Assembly: GCA_009760855.2 (NCBI GenBank)
Contig: WPIO01000020.1
Span: 3,450,501-3,514,500, forward strand
Direction: 5' to 3'
From: Cristatella mucedo
Taxonomy: Eukaryota; Bryozoa; Phylactolaemata; Cristatellidae
Length of the DNA stretch: 64,000 nucleotides
Made by a program: the position numbers and the translations under genes. The notes beneath the pieces are model-generated. The model was not told the DNA's origin, did not search any database, and saw only the letters and a list, made by a program, of their open reading frames with translations. Positions 23,531-36,203 of the stretch are shown one piece after another (within the stretch, counting starts at the first letter, position 1; every line of letters begins with the position of its first letter).

Positions 23531-24205
23531 TTGCAATATATAAAGTTTCACTGCCACTGAAGTGCTTCAGTTCCCTTTTCTGCCAAAAGTGACTCAAGAC
23601 CTTCATCCTATTGCAATTTTTTAAAAGAAGCACACATACCCACAAAGTATCCATCATTGCGTTGCTTTTCTATCGCATGACCAGGTAATGCATATCAGGA
23701 GACTAAACGTTGCTCATTTTTCGTTTAAATTAAATTAAATTGCTCATAAAATTCAAGCTATCACAGCCAATCCGGTTTTTGACCGAAGAAAGTAAAATTC
23801 ATCACAAAATAAAGTGGTGTCTACAATTTTGAACTTTGTAAGTTGAGACACCCATAAACTTGTCTCTAGTACGAACTAGCACCGTACCAACCTGCCTACA
23901 TTTGTATAACAGTTTGAAGTTGACTAGCCTCGTTTTCGAACCGAGGCTGGTTCATTTGCTTACGCTTGGCAACAAGAGAGATCTCGGAAGTGGAGATATA
24001 GTAAAGTTTTCTATTCATTTAGTGGCAAATGAAAATAGAGCAGCAGCTTTCCAAGGACATCTATCTGCTGCCCCTATAAATGTTTGTTTACCAGTCATTA
24101 GTCCATGTGAAGATAAACTCTGGAGATAAAAAGCTCCTACTCCATGTCAATGCATTGTACTTTCGACTCGTCATTAAGCCATAGTTTCACAAGCAAGCCA
24201 CTTAC
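23531..24205. other. Intron, no feature recognised
   Basis: Sequence between the LINE A 3' end and exon V10. An AAATT patch lies near 23727-23742. No exon was found. Confidence 0.3.
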
Positions 24206-24466
24206 TGTAGCCTGAATAATAAACGACGAGGTTTGCCAGGTTGGCACCGACATTTGAAACGTTGCGATGCCATTAGCTTGGACACCAATGGTAGAGCTGG
24301 TAATGTTGACCTTCTTCTGAACGTATGTACCCCATAGCTGTGCGGCTGCTACTTTACCATAAGATGGAGTCACCGTGACATATTCATAAGTGCTAGTGTA
24401 CGCTTGAACAAATAACTGAAGGTTGCTTTCGATAAGCAGACTTCCATCCGGCTGCGAGACTTGGAT
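24206..24466 (-). CDS. A2M/TEP-like gene, exon V10 (MG4)
   Basis: 261 nt, 87 codons, phase 0 to 0, acceptor TTTTTTTGCAG, donor GTAAGT. It encodes most of MG4: IQVSQPDGSL at the start, then a long variable loop, then GVQANGIATFQM, the 'T.d.G.a.F.i' strand, and finally FIIQAT. A NIT sequon is present. It is flanked upstream by an 8.6-kb intron containing LINE and SINE debris. Confidence 0.92.
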
Positions 24467-24769
24467 CTGCAAAAAAAGAAGAAGCGGCAAAGGATCGGAT
24501 ATAATGAAGCATGTGCAAACTTGGAATGATTGGCCTGATCAAGCAGCATTTAAGCGTTTTGTTAAAAACAACTATAATTGCGCTTAGGAGTACCTAAATT
24601 AGCCAAACCTCCGGAAAATAGTATTTCCAAGAGAAATTTCTTGACAAAACTAAGCTTTGATCATGTTTGACTGCCCTTCCTGCAGTCACATCCAGAACAC
24701 TTGTTTATATTTGATAGTGAACTAGACGAATTGAGCTCCACTTACAAGTAGGAGAGCTTGATTCAGTGT

Positions 24770-24920
24770 TCAAACTTTGTGCACCAGCTGTGAGTGCCTG
24801 ATTGCACATGCCGGTAGGCCAGCAAGCAGTGAGTTGCAGAAGTCAAGACGGGATGTCACAGATGCATGGACCAACTTAGACGTGGTATCCTTATCTAAAC
24901 AAGCCCGAATTTTAGCTTAT
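24770..24920 (-). mobile_element. LINE A internal remnant
   Basis: Only the ACLD.DTTSKLVHA to LAGLPACAI region of the reverse transcriptase, on the minus strand; both ends are missing. Confidence 0.82.
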
Positions 24921-25324
24921 GTATTTTAGATTATGTATAAACGAGATTATCATACGACTTACGACCTGGGCCCTATATTAGGCAAGAGCCTGACCACAGT
25001 CGTTGCCTTGGAGTAAAGGTCTGAAGGTCTATGAGTCATAGTGCACAATGTGAGCTGCTCTAAGCCTGTACACGAGTCTGGCGGAAGTCACTATCTGCCG
25101 TATCGCCCGTAATATGTAGGCCACTCTGTTTGCTTTTTCTAATGCTGTGTTTCTGCTAGCGCTGCCTGCAGTATATCGAGCACTGTATCGTTGTCGTTGG
25201 CATATTGTGAGTCAGGTCTTCTCACATTGCATGCATTGTGCCCTCATCCAGAACGATCTTAACTATTATTTCAGACGTTTCGGATGAATGTGTTTGCACT
25301 TTGTGACTTTCCCTACTGTTTGCA
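24921..25324. other. Possible LINE A 5' UTR
   Basis: Unrecognised sequence directly upstream of the LINE A leader frame at 25325. It may be that element's 5' UTR, but no second copy exists in the window for comparison. Confidence 0.3.
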
Positions 25325-26142
25325 ATGGCCGACAGTGTGATGCAGAAATCCTGCATGGCTACTCGCAGCAATAGAGGTATGTTGGAGAAATCTTCAGAGC
25401 AGGATGGAGACGCTGTGCCAGTTGATTTTCATTCAATTCCACATAGTACGGTGTGGCAAATGCAATTAGAGTTAGCCTCTGTGCTGACACATGCGGTCGA
25501 AATAGGGCAGCCAAAAGACCAGCCTGTGCTGTCTAGAATAGAGAAGTTTGTGGACAAAATGTGGTATTGATACACAGGCGGCTAGTAAATTGCAGTTTAG
25601 TTATGATCGTGCATACCTATTATCGCTTCGTTATCGTAGTTCAAATGCATTCCTAGATGTGCTAAGATCAGTGTATTATGCATTAACAAAACAAAAGGCC
25701 CCAGAGCCGATGCGGGAACAGGGGGCCGCGAGCTAACTTAACGCTTGTCTTTGGAAACCTTGCTCAATGTGCAATAAACCCTTTTTAACAGGCGACCTTA
25801 TTTCTGGAAAAGGTCTCGACCTGCTTGCCTTGACTGAAACTTGGAAAAATCGGTAAACTGCCCTACAATTAAAGACACACCCCGACTGCTCTCTCCTTCT
25901 TTCAGACCACTAGATCAATCAAAATGGAGGTAGAATCACTATTATCCCAGGTTCTAACTTCAACTTCAAGCCGTTTGCAGGACCCTCGAAACACTCTTTC
26001 GATTCTGTTGTCTTGATTTCACCCGACAACAACCTGTATCTCAAGTTTCTCTGACCTCGTTTCGATTATGTGTGCAAGAAAGCGATCTCTCCTCATTATA
26101 GGTGATTTCAACATTCATTTTGCTAACTTAGCTGAATCAAGC
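25325..26142 (+). mobile_element. LINE A 5' region: leader ORF and endonuclease start
   Basis: The only copy showing sequence upstream of the endonuclease. An 81-codon frame from the ATG at 25325 stops at 25570; a second frame (25548-25736) continues with FSYDRAYLLSLRYRSSN and reaches the region homologous to 540-600 of the first copy (ALTKQKAP against CINKRKAP). Endonuclease motifs LALTETW and GDFNIHF follow with frame breaks. At 26142 the homology jumps to minus-strand LINE A. Confidence 0.8.
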
Positions 26143-27125
26143 CCGAATTTAAGCAGTGTTATGTAGAGGAAAGTAAGCAGACTTGATTGTGGAGCTGATG
26201 TGGTCGTCCAACGAAATGTGACCTTGGAACATGACACCTAGATTTCGTGCAGATTCAACAGGAGATATGCTGGCAGAGCCGATTTTGAGCGTCAACCTTT
26301 CCAATTTCTGAATCACGCTGGGTTTGCCCATAACTAGTAAGTTGGTTTTTATCAACATTCAATTTAAGAAAAATTGCTGCCATCCATAGGCGGATGTCGT
26401 CAATACATGCATCATGGGAGTTGTGAGAATTCAAGGTGCTCGAAGGCTGAGAGGGGTCTAAGCAAAGATGCAACCGAGTGTCATCTGCATAGAAGTGAAA
26501 GCCTAGATTGTGCTTGGCAATCACATCGGCTAGAGGAAGAGTATAAACTGTGAAAAGAACTGGACCTAGCACGGAGCCCTGAGGTACCCCATACATCAGA
26601 GGTACCTCGGATGATGTTTGTCCATTCTCATCAATACTCTTGAGTCTCCCACTGAGATAGGACCTGAATCATTGTAGAGCAGTGCCAGTGATGCCCAGGC
26701 GAGATGAGAGGCGCTCAAGAAGATTTTGGTGATCGATAGTATCACCAGCTGCCGAAAGATCGATAAAAACAAGCATAGATACTCTACCCATGTCTGCATT
26801 CATAAGTAGGTCGTTGTACACCCAAAGCAATGCTTACTCTGTGGAGTGATTAGCTCTAAAACCAGGCTGGAACTTACTATCAAGGTTTGAAGTTTCTATT
26901 GTATAAATGTTCAGCTGGTCTGCTGCGACTCGTTCCAGTGTCTTTGATAGGAATGGTAGAAGGGAGACTGGGCGATAGTTGCTTAAGTTCTCTTGTTCTA
27001 GTGTCGGTTTCTAGAGTAGTGGCCTGACTAAAGCCCTTTTGAAAGGTGCTGGGAAATGAGCTGAGGCTTATGACATATTAGTTATATTAATTATCCATGG
27101 CAAAGGCAGATCAATGCATACACAC
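26143..27125 (-). mobile_element. LINE A middle region, inverted
   Basis: Minus-strand reverse transcriptase from the segment equivalent to about 2100 of the first copy down to about 3090. It includes [20 protein letters not shown], the FYADDT box and SARNLGVMF. It abuts the plus-strand 5' region at 26142/26143 without a 3' tail. Frames are broken near 26596. Confidence 0.88.
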
Positions 27126-27889
27126 ATATGGGAAGCACTTCCTCTTTTTTGGTTCTGAATCCGTTGAAATTCAAGTGTGTTTTAATCGTATCTCAGAATT
27201 TTTCAGAATTTCTGAACTAGCTAATTAACTAAAGCGGCTCCACTTACTAGTGTTCAGAGGTACTTATTCTGAGCGTAGTTGTAGAGCTTGCATGTGAGAA
27301 TCGCTGCGGAGCATAAGCTAGGGCAGAACACGAATTTCGAGGTTTAGTTGTCGAGAGGCCTCGGTTGAGGAGGCCTCGATCGAGGAGGAGGTTCGGGCCG
27401 AGTTTTTGTTTAACAGATTAATAGAGCGCGTCCGTAAGAGAGCGAGTCCGAAAGCAGGGTGCCCGGCACTGCCAGGATTTTCGGCGCTGCGGCGAAACCT
27501 CGAACTTGGGTTGCATTGAGTGTGGTCAATACTTTCTCTTCGAAATCCATATAAAAGCGCTTCGTAGCTCTTTTTTAGCCTAATCCGTGACGTTATTCTC
27601 CATATTGGGAGAGCTCATAGTTCCGCATGAAAGAGCCCACCTCCACAAACCTCTAACGACGCATTAATCAAGTGACCATGACCTTCTTTTCTCAACTGAA
27701 GAGAACGGTTTCTGGATACCAATCCTGAATGTGCCAGCGGCAAAGGGCGCCGCTCTACGATCGCCTTCCAGCGATCGGCTAGCGAGATTGTAGCCCCCTG
27801 CGGATAAATACTTAGGGCGACAGCATTCCATTGAAACTGCTCTCCTCATCGTAACCAACACATCCGGTGCAGCAACGATTATGGGAATG
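27126..27889. other. Intron with GAGG-rich palindromic patch
   Basis: At 27355-27400 there are overlapping GAGGCCTC and CCTCGATCGAGG palindromes; otherwise nothing recognised. Confidence 0.35.
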
Positions 27890-29225
27890 TCACGTGCCTG
27901 AACCTGCCAGATCTGTCAGCAGCATCCGACACTATTGAACATGACATCCTACTTGAACTTTTAAAAACAACGATCGGTCTGGCTGACGAGACACTGGCGT
28001 GGTTCAAATCGTTCTTGTCCGATCGTTTTCAATCCGTTGTATGTGTTGGTTAAGTCTCACTACCAGACCAGACGCCTGTGAACTCCCACGAGGGTCCGTT
28101 CTCAGTCCTTTGCTGTTTTTCATTCACACTTAACCTTCGGGGAAAGGCATTCGAGCCCGTGAGGTCGGCTATCACGTCTGTGCGGACAATAAGCAGCTTG
28201 TTCTGACGTTAAATCCGTCGGAATCTGGTGGAGCGATTATTTAATTGGCAGAAACTGATTCCTTGCCTTTCAGGCATTAATATTGGATGTCGGCAAGTTT
28301 CCCTAATCTAAACTGCAATAAACCGAGATTCCACTCACAGACACCTGAAGCAATTGACTGGACTACAAGACCTTGCTCTCCTCATCGGTGAACCGGTTGT
28401 GTGACCGACACCATGTGCTCAGAATTTAGGTGCCTCTTTGACAACTGCCTAAATTTCGAAAGTTTCATTAAGAATGCTGCATCCACAGCTAGCCATACAT
28501 CCAATCCCTATCATAGGTTAGGAGCTATCTTCCAGGGTGTCTTTTAAAAAACTAACTACAAACTTAAAATTCAACTGTAGCTCCCTGGTTCTGTCTCGGC
28601 TAGGTTATTGCAACTCCAATTCGGCCGGGCTACTGAAAAAAGCGATTTGGCCATTGCAGCTGGTGATGAATACAATAAGATTAATAATAATAACTAACAG
28701 ATGCCAGAGGTTTATCCGTGTGTCTCCTTTGCTGAAGGAGCTTCGATGGCTTCCGGTTAATCAACAGCTACAGATTAAAATTTTCACGGTGACTCATAAG
28801 GCCTACTATGGCTTGACTCCTTCATACATAGCCAAACTGCTGCAGCAGTTTCAGCCTCCTCGCGCCCTCCGAATCTCTATGGAGAATACGTTTCCAGTTC
28901 CACTCCTACTCTTATAATCCGTTGGCGACAGAGACGTCTGCTCTGCAGATTACCGACTATGGAACTCCATTCCACAACTCTTACGCAACGACAGCTTCTC
29001 TCCTGCTGCCGACTATAGCACATCCTTTACAGCCGTCCTGAGCTGCTACCTCCATCTTACTCACTACCTCAACTTCTCACCTGACCCAGCTATGCTTCTC
29101 ACTTTCTCTTTGTTTGGTGCGATAATGTCTTTTGGCTACTGCATGCGTACCGAAAGACCCTTAAACTTTAAGTGCGTTATAGAAAACTCTGCTGAATATC
29201 ACCCCCTTTGCCTGTGTAGCTTTGT
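27890..29225 (+). mobile_element. LINE B copy, RT to 3' end
   Basis: Contains the decayed RT palm motif DLSAASDTIEHDILLE (about 27910), a YHVCADN.QLVL catalytic-box relic (about 28170), an open C-terminal frame 28537-28917 (LLKELRWLPVNQQLQIK) and the 3' region with the ATGCGTACCGAAAGACC motif. It ends near 29225 beside the long microsatellite, without the ATTAC tail. The family has the same architecture as LINE A but is clearly divergent. Confidence 0.85.
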
Positions 29226-29247
29226 GGACGTACAGGCGGAGATACAA

Positions 29248-29267
29248 ACACACATACACAAATACAT

Positions 29268-29303
<36 letters not shown>

Positions 29304-29315
29304 ATACACATACAC

Positions 29316-29363
<48 letters not shown>

Positions 29364-29405
29364 ACACACACATATACACAAATACATGCACACACATACA
29401 CGCGT
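29248..29405. repeat. (CA)n/(TACA)n microsatellite
   Basis: CACACA-dominated tract with CGCGCG and ACATAC interruptions. It contains two near-identical blocks ending in ATACACAAATACATGCACAC (about 29256 and 29372), suggesting internal duplication. Confidence 0.95.
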
Positions 29406-29936
<531 letters not shown>

Positions 29937-30860
29937 TCCAGGACTAGCAATCTCCCACTGTATCCCGGTAGATTCCCGCGGCTTAGACTATATGGTTTCC
30001 ACGGAGGTTTAGTGGATCTTTGCGCCAAACCACCGATGGAGGTGTTTGGAAAGCCTCAACTTTGGTTGCAAAAGAAAGCCCCCTTTTAGGCAAGCCCAGA
30101 GGGCTTTACCCCGCAACCCCTTTAAACGCCCTTGGATACGTGTGAACTTGCCTCGAAGGCAAGCTTGGTGGTACTAACAAGACTCCAGGGAGCTCAATTC
30201 TAGATACGGTTTTTGAGGAGCTGATGGCCACCATTCGCCTAGCCCCAGCTGTGTTTAGCTGCTATCCAATATTGGGCTGCGCCGACCTACTTGCCAGCCA
30301 TTTTACCTTCTTGAGGTCTCAGCTGCTGAACCCCAAAGAAACCGCCTAGCAGAATCCGGCCGGCTGATAAGAGTAACGAAGTGAAAGCTTCATGACCAGC
30401 CGCAAAGGCAAACGTATCATGTGGCGATGTAGAAAGACACTATGTCCTCGAACCTTTATCTTTTAGTAAGTTGATGAGGATATTTATAAAATATATTTGC
30501 GAGCGCCCAATTTCGAATAGCATCGAAAAATTATCGATGACTTGTCTCCAAAGAGATTAGAAGCATTGTACAAATTTCATCGCTCCAAAGTTTCGAGACA
30601 CGAGAGAGTTGAATTGCATGCCTCCGGGAAACATGCACCACGCTCTTAATTTTGGCCTAATTTATGCCCAGCCAAAACTGAATTCGTAATTCGCGATCTT
30701 CGAGCGATGCAATTTCTTTTAAGAGTTGTGGACAAAATATCAACAATATCCGTTCTGCAGACCTACGCCATGCTGCTCGGTTGTTAGATTGACGGCACTC
30801 GGCTCCGTAGCATACTGGTAGGAGTTACTTGTAGATGCACCCAGTTATTCAAAGCAGCCA
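29937..30860. other. Unassigned segment with unusual low-AT part
   Basis: 29940-30420 is GC-richer than typical intron and non-coding (for example GGGCTTTACCCCGCAACCCC). It may be the UTR of an unidentified retroelement. 30420-30860 is ordinary sequence. Confidence 0.3.
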
Positions 30861-30992
30861 GCTGGTTTGGTGCAGTGGTTAAGGTCGTCGCCCGACCAAG
30901 GTCTGTTCGATGTCGTGGGCTCGAGCCCCGTGGCATGTGCGATGCGCCCGAATTGAGAGTAAGTGCTGTTGGGGCGTTATGCAAATGAATTA
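30861..30992 (+). mobile_element. SINE-A copy
   Basis: Head GCTGGTTTGGTGCAGTGGTT with the B-box-like GGGCTCGAGCCCC, then GATGCGCCCGAATTGAGAG and the GGGGCGTTATGCAAATGAA tail. Confidence 0.87.
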
Positions 30993-31094
30993 CTTTTTTT
31001 TATTATTAATAGAAAGTCAACCGGGGAGGTTGCTTGCCACGAGCTCACGAAAGAAGCCGCACTTGTCCGTGCACTTTGCCGCCCCCCCGAGTAT

Positions 31095-31252
31095 CAGCCA
31101 TGGAGCTAAGGTGCTCTCACCTCACGGGTCAGGCCGCGGGTTCGATTCTCATGCAAGACCATCCTTTATTTCCAGTCACGAGAAAGGCGGTAGCCGCTAG
31201 GCATCCCCCGCCGCCGCGTAAATTAACGAGGCTGTTGAATCAGCTACTCTTT
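31095..31252 (+). mobile_element. SINE-B copy (divergent)
   Basis: CATGGAGCTAAGGTGCTCTC head, B-box GGGTTCGATTCTC, and the tail GAGGCTGTTGAATCAGCTAC. The central hairpin is diverged (GGCGGTAGCCGC). Confidence 0.75.
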
Positions 31253-31356
31253 TTTCGTCACTCGGCCAGCGATCGGGATGACGGAGGGCATCTACAGACT
31301 GGGGAGGGGCATCGGGGGGGGCATCTACATCCGTCTCACGCTACGCAGCTCACTCC

Positions 31357-31990
31357 GTAATGTAATGTAATGTATCTCCGTCTGTAACTCCACAAAGTCA
31401 TAAAGACTATATGAGTGTTACGCAGGAGAGTTTTGTATAGCGCACTCACAGCCTAAGCGGCTTTCGGTATGCACTCGGTAGCCAACAGACTTCGTCTCAC
31501 GCAACAAAGAGAAAGTGGGAAGCATAGCAGAGTCAGGAGAGCAGTTGAGGTAGTGAGTAGCATAGAAGTAGCAGCTCAGGACCGCTGAAAAAGATGTGCC
31601 ATAGTCGGCAGTAGGAGAGTAGCTGTCGTTGCGTAAGAATTGTGGAAGCGAGTTCCATAGTCTAGGACCTGCAGAGCTAAAGCTTCTGTCGCCAACTGTC
31701 CTTAAGCGGAGGAATGGGACAGCTAATTTATTGTCCACACAGGACCTGAGGGCGCGAACAGGCTGAAACTGATGTAGCAGTTCAGCTAGGTACGAAGGAG
31801 CCAAGCCGTGGCGGGCCTTGTGGGTCAGCGTAAGAACTTTGCTCTGTATCCTTTGCTCAACCGGCAACCATCCTAGCTCTTTCAGCAAAGGTGACACGTG
31901 CTCAAACCGCTGGGACTTGAAGACCAGCCTTGCAGCCATATTCATAGTCCGCTGTAGTGGCATAATAGCTTTTTTTGGCAGCCCAGCCAA
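31357..31990 (-). mobile_element. LINE B 3' half
   Basis: Starts with ATTACATTAC repeats (minus strand) and GAGATACATT, continues through the 3' UTR and an open C-terminal RT frame: AGLPKKAIMPLQ, HVSPLLKELGWLPVEQRIQ, SSAGPRLWNSLPQFLRN. This is the best-preserved LINE B coding piece here, but it lacks the palm domain. Confidence 0.9.
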
Positions 31991-32464
31991 ACGCGACTCC
32001 GCGGCTCGTCGCCCAATCCAGCCTCCCACTCTAACCGCCTGTGTCACCGAGCCTGTCTAGGCCACACAAAGGTCACTCGGAGAGGTCACTCTGGACGGTC
32101 GGTAGGTAGCGAGACGACACGACGCTGTGCTGTCCGGTCATGGCCGGTGTGAACGGACGCTTTCAGGGCAGGAATAGACAGTCCCAGCAGTCGGCTGCCT
32201 TCACCTCATCCGGAAAGAGTGGCATGCCGAACGCTTCACTCGGCCGCGCCTCTCTTCGATGGCTTCCGCCTCGCTGCGATGGCTTCCGGTGGCTTCGGTT
32301 AGAGCTTAACCCAGGTTCGTGGAGCCTCTGGCAGCCTCTCGAAGCTGCCAGAAGCTGCTGGAAGTGAACAATCTTAGCGCGCCAAGAGTCTCGATCCTTG
32401 CCTTAGTCTTTCGCTTCGCAAGCTCAAGGCCTGGACATCGGGGGGGGAGGGACAGAATCCTGCC
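31991..32464. other. GC-rich unassigned segment
   Basis: GC-rich, with short internal repeats of GATGGCTTCCG (32260-32295) and the inverted GCAGCCTCTCGAAGCTGC patch near 32332. No gene was recognised. Confidence 0.3.
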
Positions 32465-32603
32465 GGAATACCAGTCCGTTGGCTGCCGAATGCGCACCGA
32501 AAGCCGCCTAGGCTTTGAGTGCGCTATACAAAAATCCTGCGTAATACACGCTTAGTCTTTATGGCTTTGTGAAGTTACAGACAAAGATACATTACGTTAC
32601 GGC
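32465..32603 (+). mobile_element. LINE B 3' tail
   Basis: GGCTGCCGAATGCGCACCGA through GATACATTACGTTACG: the last ~140 bp of LINE B including its terminal ATTAC-type repeats. Confidence 0.88.
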
Positions 32604-33079
32604 GGGATCAAGCGGGATTATTCGGTCTACGTAGAAGGATGAGGACGATATGTTAAATAGGACGCACATAGCAAAGTAATAAGTTGTCCAACGTGTGAGC
32701 TTTAGGTGTGTATTATCTCGTGCCCGGGTCTCAAACTCATTGTGACTATTCAATTTGGCACTTGTAATCCTTGCCAGCTTGCTGAGCTTTCCTTCGCCAA
32801 AGTATGTCATTCTTAAGCTTCGGTGCTGCTGCCTCGATTAGAGGAGCAATTGCTAACCTCTGCTGCTTGTTTGCGCCCCCATCTGTCTGCAAAAAAGGCC
32901 AGTTACTTATTTTAAGAATCAATAGAATAACTTGGTCATATTTACTAAATTTACCACCCCATGCACCATTTACTTGCAGTGTTTAAATGTATACACAGTC
33001 TTGGTGTTCGCAGCTGAACGGACCTCGTACATAGTCTAATTGAACGTAGCATAGATACAGTGTGTATATCAATACTTAC
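32604..33079. other. Intron V9-V10, no feature recognised
   Basis: No repeat family or exon recognised. Confidence 0.3.
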
Positions 33080-33307
33080 ATACGCTGTATAACCAAGGCC
33101 ACTCTTGTAGTAGTCACTGGTCTCAGACATAAACGTCACCGTCGCTGCGTACTGACTGACCGGCACGCTGGCAGAGCCGCTCTGGGTGATGCCGGTCAGA
33201 GCCTCCGTGACGTTAGCTTCAATCGCCAAGTTGGAGAAAGCAGAGCTGACAACTCCCAGTTTCACCAGATCGGCCGATAATAGGTTAAAAGTGGCCTTGC
33301 CGTTAAT
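33080..33307 (-). CDS. A2M/TEP-like gene, exon V9 (MG3-MG4)
   Basis: 228 nt, 76 codons, phase 0 to 0, acceptor CTTTTAACAG, donor GTAAGT. It opens with INGKATFNL, the 'G.a.F.l' strand of MG3, and closes with DYYKSGLGYTAY, the start of MG4 (family pattern: FKPGLPYxGxV). A NVT sequon is present. It joins directly to V10, giving YTAYIQVSQPDGS at the junction. Confidence 0.92.
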
Positions 33308-35097
33308 CTGTTAAAAGTTTAGCTTTAAGAGCCGATGCACTTCCGTAAACACTGCCGCTATCCAGCAATGTCATGGAAATATTGCATATCCAGTCGACAT
33401 TCACAGATGCAGCAAAGATTAAGATGCGACACGCGTAACAACTCTGTTTAGTTCAATCTATGCATAACTGTTATCATTTACTTCTGTCATTGGTAAGGCT
33501 TTTAATTGAAATAGAATTTGACCAACACTGACAAAATGAGAGGATTTCCTCACTCGTTTTCACAAATCAAAAAATTAGCCGCGAATCAGCCAAGTATTCT
33601 CTATAGAGTACATATTTATGAAAAATGTGAGGCATACTTTTTTCAGAGACGGATCTTTGTGAAATCCTATTGGAACACGGTTTTTTTATTTTTCGATCAA
33701 TATTTCGGGTTCTGAATTTTGCGTTTTTACTGAAGCAGACCCAAATTTTTATGTTAGCAATCCCATAAAATGAAATTTTGTCATTTTTAAGCTAGAACAT
33801 TGTTTTATCCGTCTCAAATAATTTTTTTCATTATAAAAGATGTATCGATTCAAAAGAGCATTGCTTATGCATTCCTTGGTTAAAAGTAATTAATTTAGGT
33901 TAGACGCTGTCGTATTAAATTCATTGCTTTAAAATACGAATTTCTTCTCTGCCATTGGTATTCTAAATTGACCCCTCCCCCTCCACCTTTACACCTTCTG
34001 GGACTGCGATCGTACAGAGTAAACAAAATAGCTATCACTCTGAATAAAAAATTAAATAACCTTTCATTTTTGAGTCGTGTTATGGTATTCCGTGTAACTA
34101 TCCTCTTGATTCTATTCTTGTTTAAAAATTCGCACTTAGATTTGGCTATATAGATCATTCAAACAATTAAAGATGCATTTAATTGATGCCGCCACATAAT
34201 TACTAAGCAAACCATTCGTTCAAAACAGCATCGTGGTATTTAGGCTCAGGGATTTTACTTTACTCTTGACTTTGGAAAGAATTCTTAATTCGCTCTACCA
34301 AAGTCTAGCCCATTAGTATAAAGATTTCTAGAAGAATTTACTCCAGTGTCACTCGCGCAGTGATAACACGGAGCACCCAGTTAGTAAGTTATGCATCACT
34401 CAGCACAACCCGCTCCGTCAAGTAGCTAGAATTAGTTAGCTACCGAGAATTATTTTAGGCACTCATCTCAGGTCACGCAGTGAAACACTGCAAGGGCCAC
34501 ATGGATCAGCACGCTTGCGCTTCAAAATGTTAGAAATTTAAACAGCTGCGCTAGCTTAAAGCACTTATCGAAATACTGTGGAGCAAAGTCTATTTTGTGA
34601 CGGCTTATCTTAAGATATTGCATCAAAATTCTAGCTTGTGCTTAAAATTCAAATAATAATGCGAAAGCAATTTCCTGTTATTTAATTTCATTCTTCCTTA
34701 AGTCCGATATGCACTCATCTGTTGTGGCCAATTTTATAAGTGTACTAGAGTTCACCTCTTTGTACTCCCAACTTTGTGGTGCCGCCGTGAAAAACTCAAC
34801 AAAAACAAATAATTTTTGCAACTTTAATTTGATTAGGTATCATTACAAGAACATATTCCAAGATTCCTCTTACAGCTTCTGCAGCAACACTATATTATCA
34901 ACTCTACTTCTGGCTTTTACCGCACTGCTCACTTAAAATTTTCTCATTTAAACGGTGCCAAAGTTAATCAAAAAGTCGATTTTTTGTTTGTCAAAGTTAT
35001 TCAAAAATCAGTTTTGTTATCATGGAGAGGTGAGCGATGCAAAATAAGAGCTAAAACTGCTCATGAGTTTCAATCAAGTTGAGATGTTGCCACCTAC
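33308..35097. other. Intron V8-V9, mostly featureless
   Basis: AT-rich; a pyrimidine patch CCCCTCCCCCTCCACC at about 33971. No repeat family or exon recognised. Confidence 0.3.
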
Positions 35098-35179
35098 CAC
35101 AATATCCTGGCTGAGCTTTCTGTCAGCGATGCTGAATGTGATATGGGCTTTTCCCTGTACCATCTCCTTATACGTGTAT
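35098..35179 (-). CDS. A2M/TEP-like gene, exon V8 (MG3)
   Basis: 82 nt, acceptor TTCATTCCAG, donor GTAGGT, phase 2 to 0. It encodes YTYKEMVQGKAHITF, the MG3 segment whose family pattern is YTYGKPVxGxVxVxF. The usual glycine after YTY is lysine. The following exon V9 completes the domain. Confidence 0.9.
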
Positions 35180-35445
35180 CTGGAATGAACGACATTCAGC
35201 AGCTAAACCGTAAAAGAGGTGTGGGCTCATACTTAGAGCTCAATGCGTAACGGTTCCATCAGGCTTTCCATGAAAATTCATGAGTTCAATGAATCTGTGC
35301 GTCGTGCGCTCGAGCTCCCTCGGTCACAGTCACTCCAGAATAAATGCACATGACAATTCTAAGCATCGTCATAATCATACCGAACTTGACTTGTTATCAA
35401 GATTCTCCAGCAGACCTGACTAATAAGCACTTAGCCTAAGGCAAT

Positions 35446-35881
35446 TAATTTTAATCTATACTGGCTTCAAGAGAATTATATCCGAATAAACATATGCCCT
35501 TTACTTAGGCGCATTATTTCCAGCCGTCCTGCGCTGCTACTTCCGTGCTACTCACTAACTCTATTGCTCTCCTGACTCGGCTATGCTTCTCAATTTATCT
35601 CTTTTTTGCATGAGATGGTGTCTTTTGGCTACCGAATGTGTACCGAAATTCGCTTAGGATTTAAGTGCGCTATAGAAAACTCTTGTGCGTAACACACCCA
35701 GTCTTTGTGGCTTTGCAGAGTTAAAAATGAGATACATTACTTTACGTCACATTTAGTTTTATTTTCATCGGTACTGTCAAAAGCACATTCGTGTGAAATA
35801 CACTGCCAACCGTACAGCCAGTAAACGACCCATCAATTAATTGCATTAAGGGTCACCAGCGACATTGACTTGTTCAGTCAT
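35446..35881 (+). repeat. Segmental duplication unit 1 (contains LINE B tail)
   Basis: About 436 bp nearly identical in order to 37454-37890. It holds a LINE B 3' end (about 35505-35750) plus flanks that are not LINE sequence: TTTTAATCTATACTGGCTTC before it and GTGAAATACACTGCC to GACATTGACTTGTTCAGTCA after it. The shared flanks show that DNA was duplicated, rather than two independent LINE insertions. Confidence 0.85.
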
Positions 35882-36203
35882 GCAATAAGAACCATTATGA
35901 TTTGGAGAATGTCAGCAGTCGCAGTTACTCCGACAACTAGCATACGGTCAAACATGCTGGTTGCACAAAGTTGTATTCCTGAACCCGGAGAAGCCTTATT
36001 CTAGTATGATCAAGCTACTATCAATTTGACAACTTTAAAAGCTGTCAAAACTAATACGCCATTTCTTTAAAAACTACCTCCATACAAATGCCAATTAATT
36101 ACCAGGATATATGCACACACGTGCGTTCACATGCATTGTTCATAAGCAAATATAGAAATCTAATCGCAGAGCAAATATAATCTAACGACTAATTCAAACT
36201 TAC

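Noticed and set aside
25325-25570. 81-codon frame as a host gene
   Set aside because: Its continuation leads straight into LINE A endonuclease sequence shared with the 0.5-kb copy, so it is better explained as the LINE leader.
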